The position numbers and the translations under genes were made by a program. Under the pieces are notes generated by a model. The model did no database searches. It saw nothing but the letters and a program-made list of their open reading frames with translations, and was not told the origin of the DNA. A DNA stretch of 18,183 nt from Planctomycetaceae bacterium (lineage in GTDB: Bacteria > Planctomycetota > Planctomycetia > Pirellulales > Pirellulaceae): contig NYXM01000022.1 in the NCBI GenBank assembly GCA_002685655.1, forward strand, positions 1 through 18,183. The letters run 5' to 3'. Positions 8,690 through 15,891 of the stretch are shown here, piece after piece (position 1 is the stretch's first letter; every line of letters starts with the position of its first letter).

Positions 8690-8858
8690 CGTCAGATTAC
8701 ATGCTATTTGCAGGTTTGGTGTAGACTGATCGTAACACGAAGTATGAGCAAGAAATAACACACCATCCCCCACCGACGCTTCCCGTTGGAATCTATCTTC
8801 TGCACGCGTCTCTGATAGTCGCAGGAACACGGAGTGTGCCCGCTACCTCACGTGCGGT

Positions 8859-10148
8859 TTATTTCTGACCGTATTTTGCGAAGGTGACTCTGGCTGCGTC
8901 GATCGTGTCGTTGATCTGATCTTCGGTGTGCGCGGCGGAGACGAACAGTGCTTCGTACTGGCTGCAAGGCAGGTAAACGCCGCGCTCCAACATATTCTGA
9001 AAGTACTTGGCAAACAACGCTGTATCACATTGGCTCGCGATCCCCCAATTCTCGACGGGATCGGGATGAAAAAACAACGTCATCATGCTGCCGACACGCC
9101 GCACGGTGTGCGGGAGCTTCGCATTGGTTGCCGCCTCGGTCAGCCCGTTAGCCAATTGGGCGCTTACCTGCTCCAGACGAGTATATGGGGATTCATCTCG
9201 GAGCACCGTCAGCGTAGCGATTCCCGCGGCTGTGGCGATTGGATTGCCGCTGAGGGTCCCTGCTTGAAAGACCTTTCCCGCCGGAAGCACATCATCCATG
9301 ATCTCTTGTTTTCCACCGTAGGCTCCGATCGGCAGCCCGCCACCGACAATCTTCCCCATCGTCGTCAGGTCAGGCGTGATTCCAAACAACGCTTGTGCAC
9401 CACCGTAGGCCACGCGGAAACCCGTCATGACTTCGTCAAAAATCAGCACGGCATCGTGCTGGCTCGTAAGTTCGCGGGCGGCGCGAAGGAACTCGGACGA
9501 TCCGGGTACGGTTCCCATGTTGCCGACCACGGGCTCCAGAATCACCCCTGCGATGGAATCGCCATGTTCGGCGAACGCTGCCTGTAACCCGGGGACATCG
9601 TTGTACGCCAGGATCATGGTGTCCCGAGTGGTTCCCCCAGTCACTCCCGGCGAGTCTGGAACGCCCAGTGTGGCCGCGGAGCTGCCCGCGGCTACAAGCA
9701 AGCTATCGACGTGGCCGTGGTAGTTGCCGGCGAATTTCACGACCACGTCGCGGCCCGTGTGTCCGCGTGCCAGGCGAATGGCGCTCATTGTGGCTTCCGT
9801 GCCCGAATTGACCAACCGGACTTTTTCCACCGACGGAACCGCGTCAATGATCAATTCGGCCAGGTCGTTTTCCGCTTCCGTCGGCGCGCCGAAACTGGTG
9901 CCTCGCTCGATGGCAGCCCGTAGGGCCTCGACGACACGCGGGTGGCCATGACCGAGGATCATTGGGCCCCACGAACCGACGTAGTCGATGTACTCGACGC
10001 CATCCACGTCGAACAAACGCGAACCCTCTCCGCGCCGGATGAAGACCGGTTCACCACCGACTGCACCAAAAGCGCGGGCCGGGCTGTTGACACCACCCGG
10101 CATCAGCTGTTGAGCTCGGGAAAACAGTTCATGGCTCTTGGACCCCAT
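8859..10148 (-). CDS. hemL: Glutamate-1-semialdehyde 2,1-aminomutase
   Basis: The enzyme converts glutamate-1-semialdehyde to 5-aminolevulinate in the C5 route to heme, using PLP without net transamination. The start is ATG at 10148, with GAGGAG nine bases upstream; the resulting 429 residues match the family. The N-terminus (SHELFSRAQQLMPGGVNSPARAF) is typical of HemL. PLP-site residues are visible: SGTEA (116-120), the YHGH segment (143-146), D238 in IFDEVMTGFR, and the Schiff-base lysine K266 in MGKIVGGGLPIGAYGG, a motif that separates HemL from other class III aminotransferases. It stands alone on the minus strand, convergent with tsaB (169 bp between stops) and divergent from the MmgE/PrpD gene, so it is probably transcribed as a single gene. 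A bacterium with this route also needs glutamyl-tRNA reductase, which is not in the window. Confidence 0.97.
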   Translation of the reverse strand: MGSKSHELFSRAQQLMPGGVNSPARAFGAVGGEPVFIRRGEGSRLFDVDGVEYIDYVGSWGPMILGHGHPRVVEALRAAIERGTSFGAPTEAENDLAELIIDAVPSVEKVRLVNSGTEATMSAIRLARGHTGRDVVVKFAGNYHGHVDSLLVAAGSSAATLGVPDSPGVTGGTTRDTMILAYNDVPGLQAAFAEHGDSIAGVILEPVVGNMGTVPGSSEFLRAARELTSQHDAVLIFDEVMTGFRVAYGGAQALFGITPDLTTMGKIVGGGLPIGAYGGKQEIMDDVLPAGKVFQAGTLSGNPIATAAGIATLTVLRDESPYTRLEQVSAQLANGLTEAATNAKLPHTVRRVGSMMTLFFHPDPVENWGIASQCDTALFAKYFQNMLERGVYLPCSQYEALFVSAAHTEDQINDTIDAARVTFAKYGQK

Positions 10149-10401
10149 AGTTGACGACTCCTCGGACCTGTCTTGTGGCCTAACGCTGCGGTGATTTGTC
10201 TGGCGGAAATGTCTAAATCCCGCTGCCAAACTCCAGTCTGGAGACGTTTATCCCCGAAGCTTCTGCCTCGATCGCCTGGCTATCTGGTAACACTGCGAAG
10301 CCGAGCGTCGAGATTATCGAGTCTTAAGCCAGAGCTTGGGACTCAGAACTCGGGGGAATGCGTCTCGGTAACTTACCTCAAACGGGTGTGGTTTGTACAT
10401 T

Positions 10402-11943
10402 ATGGGCATGGCAACTTCACAAGTCTTCTTACCGCGCCAGGAAAATCAAACGCTTGGCATTGCCCAGTTTGCGATCGACTTCCTTGGCGACGGATTCGCG
10501 TCTCCAGATCCCGCCGTGTTGCGAAAAGTCGAACAGTTTCACTTGGATAGCATCGCATGCGCCGTCGCCGCGATTGGCTGCGGAACGAACGCTCCTTGCG
10601 TCTTGCGCGAAGAGGCGATGGAATACGCGGTTGTTGGCGTACCTGTGACTGGCCTGCCCGCGCCTGGTGCGTCACTCTTCGGTTCCACGATGCTGGTGAA
10701 GCCGGAAAAAGCGGTGCTCGCCAATTGCGCCGCGGTTAGGGAATTGGATGCCAACGGCACGAATTTCGGCTTTAACGCGGCCACTGGTGATGCGCGTGGT
10801 GAATTCGGTCATAACGATTTCTATCCAGTTGTCTTGGCCGCGGCCCAGCAGACTGGGGCTGATGGGCGTCGGACGCTGTTGGGGATGCTCTGTCTCGATG
10901 AGATTCGAGGACGGTTGGCCGAAGTGTTCGCACTAAAGGACCACAAGATCGACCATGTGGTGCACGGCGCTATCGCCTCGGCGGCTGTGTATGGGGCGAT
11001 GCTAGGCGCATCGGCCGCTCAAATCGAATCCGCGATCGGGCTCGTGCTGGCCCACTACATCCCTTTCCGCGCGATCCGCGCTGGGCACCAGCTTTCGGAT
11101 TCGAAGGGTGCTTCGGCGGCAATCAGCGCCGAAATGGCCGTCGTTTCCGTTCAGCGTGCGCGACGCGGATTTGTTGGGCCAGCCGACGTATTCCGGAATC
11201 CGCAGGCCGTCTTTTGTCTGTTCGAGCCGCCCGAAAATGCCAATGAAAGCCCATTCGATTTGGCCCTTTCAACCAGCGGTTACGATTTTGCCGTGATGGG
11301 GATGCACTTCAAGTTGGGGCTTTACGAACATCAATCTGCCGGTGCTATTCAAGGCCTGATAAACGTGCTGGGCGCGAACCCTGGCTTGCTGGACTCCGTC
11401 GATCAATTGGAACGCGTGCGGATTACGATCTACGAACCCGCCTTCAGCATCATCGGCGATCCGGCGAAACGCGATCCGCGGACACGACAGAGCGCGGATC
11501 ATTCGATGGTTTACATTATCGCCACACTGCTGCGCAAAGCAGTTCAAACGCGTCAAGTCGGGTGGCGCGAACTGATGCTTGTCCCGGATGATTACAACGA
11601 TGAAAGTCTCTTCGATCCGATCACCCGGCAGCTCATGGCGCGGATCGAATTCGTTCACGGCGGTCAATCCTATGATCAACAGTATCCCGATGGAATTCCG
11701 ACGACACTTGAGATTACGCACCGGCAACTAGGTACGTGTTCGAGCGGGTTGGTCATGTACCCAGCCGGACACGCACGCAATCGCGATGCGAAGTTGGAAG
11801 GGCTACTGGATGCAAAATGCCGGCGACTTGCCGACTATGGAGTTTGTGACGCCGGCGCATTGATCGAGCGCTTTTCCGACTTCGAAACCAAAACATCCGC
11901 GCAGATACGACAGCTCTATGACTTCCAGCTCGACACCCACTGA
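10402..11943 (+). CDS. MmgE/PrpD family protein (2-methylcitrate dehydratase-like)
   Basis: The family contains 2-methylcitrate dehydratase (PrpD, propionate degradation), cis-aconitate decarboxylase and other dehydratases of small acids. I choose ATG 10402 (513 residues); ATG 10408 is nearly as likely, and no strong ribosome site decides. Recognisable elements: the N-terminal helical motif FHLDSIACAVAAIGCG (46-61); RELDANGT (113-120), matching the family's RxLDxND-like motif; HGAIASAAVYGAMLG (188-202); a histidine in YEHQSAGAI (308-316), where PrpD has a conserved HxQSA-like segment; and TRQSADHSMVYIIA (361-374), matching the well-conserved TADHS block. A stretch FNAATGDARGEFGH (124-137) appears expanded relative to PrpD. 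No prpB or prpC neighbour is present, so methylcitrate-cycle function is uncertain. The 3' end overlaps truB by 26 bases. Confidence 0.86.
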   Translation: MGMATSQVFLPRQENQTLGIAQFAIDFLGDGFASPDPAVLRKVEQFHLDSIACAVAAIGCGTNAPCVLREEAMEYAVVGVPVTGLPAPGASLFGSTMLVKPEKAVLANCAAVRELDANGTNFGFNAATGDARGEFGHNDFYPVVLAAAQQTGADGRRTLLGMLCLDEIRGRLAEVFALKDHKIDHVVHGAIASAAVYGAMLGASAAQIESAIGLVLAHYIPFRAIRAGHQLSDSKGASAAISAEMAVVSVQRARRGFVGPADVFRNPQAVFCLFEPPENANESPFDLALSTSGYDFAVMGMHFKLGLYEHQSAGAIQGLINVLGANPGLLDSVDQLERVRITIYEPAFSIIGDPAKRDPRTRQSADHSMVYIIATLLRKAVQTRQVGWRELMLVPDDYNDESLFDPITRQLMARIEFVHGGQSYDQQYPDGIPTTLEITHRQLGTCSSGLVMYPAGHARNRDAKLEGLLDAKCRRLADYGVCDAGALIERFSDFETKTSAQIRQLYDFQLDTH

Positions 11944-12805
11944 ACTGTTCGGCTTGCTCAACGTCGACAAACCGGCCGGCGTTTCGTCGCGGAAGATCGT
12001 CAACGATGTGCAGCGTTTGATTCGGCCCGTCAGAATTGGCCACGCTGGAACATTGGATCCGCTCGCTACGGGAGTTCTGATTCTCTGTCTGGGCCGGGCC
12101 ACGCGGTTGGTACCGTACCTTCAGCAGCAGCCCAAAGAATATGTGGCCACGTTTCTGCTGGGGCGGCACAGTGAAACTGACGATGTCGAGCAGGAAGTGA
12201 TCGAGCTGCCGGATCCGCACGTACCGACGCCCCAGGAGGTTGAAGCAGCGCTACCGCAATTCACTGGCGAGATCCAACAGCGACCGCCTGCGTTTTCAGC
12301 TGTCAAAGTGGGTGGCAGACGCGCCTACAAAATGGCACGCCAGGGAAAACAAGTTGAACTCGCGGCGCGGCCGGTGACAATCTACGAAATCGTTCTGATT
12401 CAATACGACTATCCACGTATGGTGTTGTCGATGCGATGCGGATCAGGAACCTATGTTCGTTCGGTGGGCCGTGATCTGGCAGCGGCACTTGGGACGGCGT
12501 GCGTGATGTCGGCATTGCGCCGCACAGCGATTGGCGATTTTCGTGTGGAACAGGCGTGCCGTGCGGACACGCTGTCGAGTGAACTCGTGCGCAGCCAACT
12601 GCTGCCAGCCGCCCGAGCGGTCCAACAACTACCATCCGTGATGGTGGACGAATCCGAAATCCATCGTCTCCGAACGGGCCTGAGAATCACTCGCCCTACC
12701 TGCGGCCTTGCGGGTGACATTGCCGCGGTGGCTGCTGATGGACGGCTGATTTCGATTCTAACCGTCGATGGCGATCAGCTACGTCCTTCGCGTAATTTTG
12801 TCTAG
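11918..12805 (+). CDS. truB: tRNA pseudouridine(55) synthase TruB
   Basis: TruB isomerises U55 in the T-loop of elongator tRNAs to pseudouridine. The 295-residue protein shows the family core: GLLNVDKPAGVSS (12-24), the catalytic motif GHAGTLDPLATGVL with D47 as nucleophile, KEY (73-75), QQRPPAFSAVKVGGRRAYKMARQG (120-143, with Y137), and SGTYVRSVGRDLAAALG (176-192). The C-terminal part (about 210-295) is a short PUA-like extension ending in VDGDQLRPSRNFV. The start is the ATG at 11918, inside the last codons of the MmgE/PrpD gene (26-base overlap in a different frame); no good Shine-Dalgarno is visible, so it probably depends on translational coupling. The usual partners of truB (rbfA, infB, rpsO) are not adjacent, which is unusual relative to many bacteria. 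Confidence 0.96.
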   Translation: MTSSSTPTELFGLLNVDKPAGVSSRKIVNDVQRLIRPVRIGHAGTLDPLATGVLILCLGRATRLVPYLQQQPKEYVATFLLGRHSETDDVEQEVIELPDPHVPTPQEVEAALPQFTGEIQQRPPAFSAVKVGGRRAYKMARQGKQVELAARPVTIYEIVLIQYDYPRMVLSMRCGSGTYVRSVGRDLAAALGTACVMSALRRTAIGDFRVEQACRADTLSSELVRSQLLPAARAVQQLPSVMVDESEIHRLRTGLRITRPTCGLAGDIAAVAADGRLISILTVDGDQLRPSRNFV

Positions 12806-12841
12806 AAGTCATCCGGTGATTACAACCACGGATCGCACGAA

Positions 12842-12998
12842 TCATATGAATATCGAGTGGTTTGGATTCTCCAGCAGATAGAAAAAGGCGACCGTTCGGT
12901 CTGCCCGCATGAATTCGGCGAATACCGCTTCGCGCCAACCTGCATCTTCGCCCAGTTGGTTGATCGCGTTGTCGCTTAGCAGTGTTCGATCTCTAATT
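12842..12998 (-). pseudogene. Coding-like C-terminal fragment of an unrecognised protein, probably a gene remnant
   Basis: On the minus strand the frame ending at a TGA at 12844-12842 reads as believable protein: LSDNAINQLGEDAG followed by WREAVFAEFMRADRT and VAFFYLLENPNHSIFI. The residue mix is balanced, unlike the Ser/Arg-rich opposite strand. Upstream the frame passes through the palindrome at 12999-13049 and meets a TAG at 13051-13049. There is no plausible start codon with a ribosome site; the only ATG is internal (FMRAD), leaving about 23 residues. I do not recognise the family. The simplest reading is the 3' end of a gene whose front was lost, with a palindromic repeat now at the break point. 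It could also be a chance open frame. Confidence 0.35.
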
Positions 12999-13049
12999 GT
13001 CGTCTTTCGCTCCGCGAAAGCACGCTCCTTTCGCGGAGCGAAAGGCGAC
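12999..13049. repeat. Nested inverted repeat: 22-bp stem made of two self-palindromic arms; possible terminator
   Basis: Left arm 12999-13020 pairs with right arm 13028-13049 across a 7-nt loop; 17 bp (13004-13020 with 13028-13044) are perfect, and four more Watson-Crick pairs follow a single G-T. Each arm is itself a hairpin: CTTTCGC-TCC-GCGAAAG on the left, its reverse complement on the right. It sits 28 bp past the stop of the M14 peptidase gene and 193 bp past truB, between convergent genes, so it could stop transcription from either side, although no T-run follows. It looks like a dispersed intergenic repeat. Confidence 0.75.
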
Positions 13050-13077
13050 TATCGGACAGTAATTCCTCGAACGATCC

Positions 13078-15660
13078 TTATGGATTCCGCACCAACGGGC
13101 CAAAAAACAGGCTGTTTAAGAACAGGCGATTCGTGCCGTACCAGAAGGCTCGCAGATTTGGATTTTCGGCGATTAGGATCGCACGGCCCTGGCCGCGCTG
13201 CACGACGACTACGCTGGCTGATCCGGCAATCGTGGCGAGGTTTTCAGCAGAGACGTAACCGGCCAACAGCGGGTGGGCTTCATAGACGACCGGCGTCGAG
13301 TAAGCATTCTGGGATGGTTCGAGAAACACGCGGTTATTGCGAAAGACGGGCAGCGTAGCTTGTGGCGCGTAGCCGTAACCAACCGGATGCGTATGGTCGA
13401 CGCGAGTTTCAAAGATCGAACCTCGGACGAGCCGCAGTGCGGCATCGACGTCTGCCGCTGCGTACGGCCGACGTAACGGTGGTGTTGACGCCTCATCCAC
13501 GGCGGATTCGGCGACCTTGCCACGAAACGCCGTCTCGACAATTTTGTTTTTGTCGAGCCATTCGATGCTCGTTCCCGTCGCGATAATCGATCCGCCCGTC
13601 TCAACGAAGCGAGACAGCTTGGCGACCCCGGTGGATGACATCGCGTCGTAGCTTCCACTGACCAGAATCACTGCCGAGTAATCCGTCAGATCGACGCGGC
13701 TCAATTGGCGATCGGCAACCAGCGTTACCGGTATCGATAGCCGCTGATCCAGCAAATGCCACACCTCGCCCGCTTCGTAGCTGCTGCCGCCGGTCACAAG
13801 CAGTAGTTTTGGTTTGGGTACGCGCTGGAAGCTGCTGCTTCCAAGATCGATACCGTTGGGTGTCAGGCCAGTGGTGGTCGCGTGTACGGCAACACCGTCG
13901 CGGCCCGCGTCGCGGAGGATTCTGACAATCTTCGCCCGTTTCTCCGGTTGAATGCCCAGCGGGACCAGGAGAGTCCCGTGCTCAAAATGCTGCACCTGTT
14001 CCGGCCCCGTGACGAAGTCGAATGGTTCGCTGGCGACGCGCACGTTCACGTCGTCCGCGAGCAGCTGGTGCAGCGTTTTCGGAGCGTAGTAGCCGCGCCA
14101 ATCGATTGCATAGGCCAGATCGGTCTTGTTGAAGCTGCCGATCTGTCGCGGAAATCGGTGGCCCGAAAATACCTGCCCCAACATCGTCTTGGCAGGGATA
14201 TCGGTTAGTTCCGCCGACTGAAGCTGGAACGCCAAGGCCAACGTCCAGGCCGAGACATCGTAAAAAATATTCTCGTTAAACTCAGTGCGGCGAGCGAACA
14301 GATCCTCCAAGAACCGAAACTCGGGTTGTTCCGTCGGAATCACGAACGCTTCATTTGCCTCAAACGTCTGGTCTTCGATCCGCAACCGCTGCGCCAGCCG
14401 ATACGACTGGATCTGGTGTCTGGCGAGGATCTCCAGAAAACGATGCAGCCGAGCTGGATCATGCGGAGCAGCGACGACATGGGCCTTAACGCGACTCGCG
14501 CGAGCCAGCGCCAGGGCATCTTGGTAAAACGTGCGTTTGTGATCCAACAGCGATTCGCGCAGTTCCAAGGTTGCCTGCAAACTGGACATTGAAGTGAGGA
14601 ACTGATTGCGGATAGTGAAGGGGAACGACACCGGGCCGTTGACGCTCTCCTGGAGATGACCGCGCGAACTTGCTTGTTCGAATAGAATTCCCACCGAGCC
14701 GTGTAAGTCTGGGTAGGTCGATCCCTTGCCCATATAGAAATCGTCAAAACGCTCTTCGGTGTAGTAGAGCGAACCGATTCCGTCGAGTGCCGCGGCATGG
14801 TGCCGAGCAAATTGCCGCGTTAGCTTGAAGGTCCTCGAGGGTGTGAGCGGGTTGTTCCGCGCGGGCACGCCCGGCTGAAAGAAATACGTCGCGTCAGTCC
14901 CCATCTCGTGAAAATCCAAAACGACGTTTGGTTTCCAACGATGGTACATCGCCAACCGCCCTTGGCTTTCAGGATGCTGAGCTGGCAGCCAGTCGCGATT
15001 CAGATCGAACCAATAGTAATTCGTCCGGCCGCTTGGCCAGGGTTCGCGATGTTCGCGATGGTTGGGATCTGGATTCGGAACGGCGCCACGATGGTTGTTG
15101 GCCCAATGTGCGAAGCGCTCAAACCCATCCGGGTTGAGGCAGGGGTCCATCAGGACGACGACATTGTCGAGCAGCGCCTGGTGTTGCTCGCCCGTCGCCG
15201 CAGCCAGGTAGTACGCAACCAACGGAGCGACGTTCCCACCGCTCGGTTCGTTGCCATGCACGCTGTAGCCCATGTTGATCACTGCCGGCAGCGGCTTGAT
15301 TGCTACTTTCGCGGATCGGGCGGGATCGGCGAGCCGTAGATGCCGCTTACGAATCGACTCGATCTCTTGGTGGTTCTTGACCGCCGTGATCGTCAGCATG
15401 ATCAGTGGACGCCGGCCATGGCTGCGCGCGTACTCTTCGACGGTGACGCGATCTGAGACGGATGCTAACTGGCGCAGGTAGCCGACGAGTTGGTGATGCT
15501 GAATATGGCGTTCTCCGATTTCGAAGCCCAGATAACTTCGAGGCGTCGGGATCGCGGCATCGTAGACGACATCTTTCGGAAGAATTGCCAACGGGGCAGC
15601 AGTGGCGGTCGAACCGGCGATCAGTAGGACGATTAGCACGATCGTTGAGCGGTGTGGCAT
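13078..15660 (-). CDS. Exported M14 family zinc carboxypeptidase-like protein with C-terminal amidotransferase-like domain
   Basis: The 860-residue protein begins with a signal peptide (hydrophobic core IVLIVLLIAGSTATA, likely cut near residue 21-22). ATG 15660 is supported by AAGGA six bases upstream. The M14 catalytic region lies at about 50-345: zinc ligands H135 and E138 in VHGNEPSGG, H251 in LDFHEMG, substrate-binding N221-R222 in FDLNRDW, and probable catalytic E328 in GILFEQASSRG. The family removes C-terminal or other terminal residues from peptides; this long type is common in Bacteroidetes and Planctomycetes and its substrates are mostly unknown. After a middle region, residues about 620-860 resemble a class I glutamine-amidotransferase/ThuA-like fold (PKLLLVTGGSSYEAGEVW...ILVSGSYD...FVETGGSIIATG), probably non-catalytic. 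It lies downstream of valS on the same strand, separated by 231 bp with strong hairpins, so it is likely its own transcript. Confidence 0.88.
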   Translation of the reverse strand: MPHRSTIVLIVLLIAGSTATAAPLAILPKDVVYDAAIPTPRSYLGFEIGERHIQHHQLVGYLRQLASVSDRVTVEEYARSHGRRPLIMLTITAVKNHQEIESIRKRHLRLADPARSAKVAIKPLPAVINMGYSVHGNEPSGGNVAPLVAYYLAAATGEQHQALLDNVVVLMDPCLNPDGFERFAHWANNHRGAVPNPDPNHREHREPWPSGRTNYYWFDLNRDWLPAQHPESQGRLAMYHRWKPNVVLDFHEMGTDATYFFQPGVPARNNPLTPSRTFKLTRQFARHHAAALDGIGSLYYTEERFDDFYMGKGSTYPDLHGSVGILFEQASSRGHLQESVNGPVSFPFTIRNQFLTSMSSLQATLELRESLLDHKRTFYQDALALARASRVKAHVVAAPHDPARLHRFLEILARHQIQSYRLAQRLRIEDQTFEANEAFVIPTEQPEFRFLEDLFARRTEFNENIFYDVSAWTLALAFQLQSAELTDIPAKTMLGQVFSGHRFPRQIGSFNKTDLAYAIDWRGYYAPKTLHQLLADDVNVRVASEPFDFVTGPEQVQHFEHGTLLVPLGIQPEKRAKIVRILRDAGRDGVAVHATTTGLTPNGIDLGSSSFQRVPKPKLLLVTGGSSYEAGEVWHLLDQRLSIPVTLVADRQLSRVDLTDYSAVILVSGSYDAMSSTGVAKLSRFVETGGSIIATGTSIEWLDKNKIVETAFRGKVAESAVDEASTPPLRRPYAAADVDAALRLVRGSIFETRVDHTHPVGYGYAPQATLPVFRNNRVFLEPSQNAYSTPVVYEAHPLLAGYVSAENLATIAGSASVVVVQRGQGRAILIAENPNLRAFWYGTNRLFLNSLFFGPLVRNP

Positions 15661-15763
15661 CAGGCTTCCTTATTGAAAGGACGACGAAGCCATGGCAGAA
15701 ACCCATCGCCTCGATCCCTCCAGATTAGGCAGGAATGGCTGCCCGATGCAAATACTCTTTGGT

Positions 15764-15837
15764 AAACAATGTAGCCATCTCGCTCCGTCGAGATGAGCCT
15801 GATTGTGAAGAGGTCAACCAAGAATCAGACATTGTTT
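15764..15837. other. 74-nt inverted-repeat element that can fold as a three-way junction
   Basis: The ends AAACAATGT (15764-15772) and ACATTGTTT (15829-15837) pair perfectly over 9 bp. Inside, almost without spare bases, are two further stems: 15774-15798 (CATCTCG / CGAGATG around the loop CTCCGT, plus two more pairs past a one-base bulge at 15796) and 15799-15828 (CTGATT / AATCAG around an 18-nt loop). The second abuts the right outer arm. It lies 54 bp past the valS stop and about 103 bp before the M14 peptidase start, both read on the minus strand. It could be a miniature inverted-repeat element, a 3'-end structure for valS, or a leader RNA of the peptidase gene. Confidence 0.45.
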
Positions 15838-15866
15838 CAGACATAACCGCCCCCGAGTAAGGCCTT

Positions 15867-15884
15867 GCCACGGCGGAGCGTGAC
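15867..15884. repeat. Short hairpin just past valS, possible transcript end
   Basis: Read on the minus strand, GTCACG-CTCCGC-CGTGGC forms a 6-bp stem (one G-T pair) with a 6-nt loop. It begins 7 bases after the valS stop codon, where a transcript-end structure or a 3' protective hairpin would be expected; there is no T-run. The loop and its closing pairs resemble those of the hairpins at 13004-13020 and 15776-15795. Confidence 0.5.
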
Positions 15885-15891
15885 GGCTACT

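Noticed and set aside
8690..8858. Gap between convergent tsaB and hemL searched for small genes and a strong terminator
   Set aside because: Only a 4-bp hairpin (8827-8837) and a tiny 4-codon frame were found; neither is convincing as a gene or terminator.
8928..9587. Plus-strand open frame of 219 codons opposite hemL
   Set aside because: Shadow of the hemL reading frame; no family-like motifs.
12909..13358. Plus-strand open frame covering the truB-M14 gap
   Set aside because: Ser/Arg-rich, runs antisense into the M14 gene and through the palindrome; the minus strand of the gap reads more like protein.
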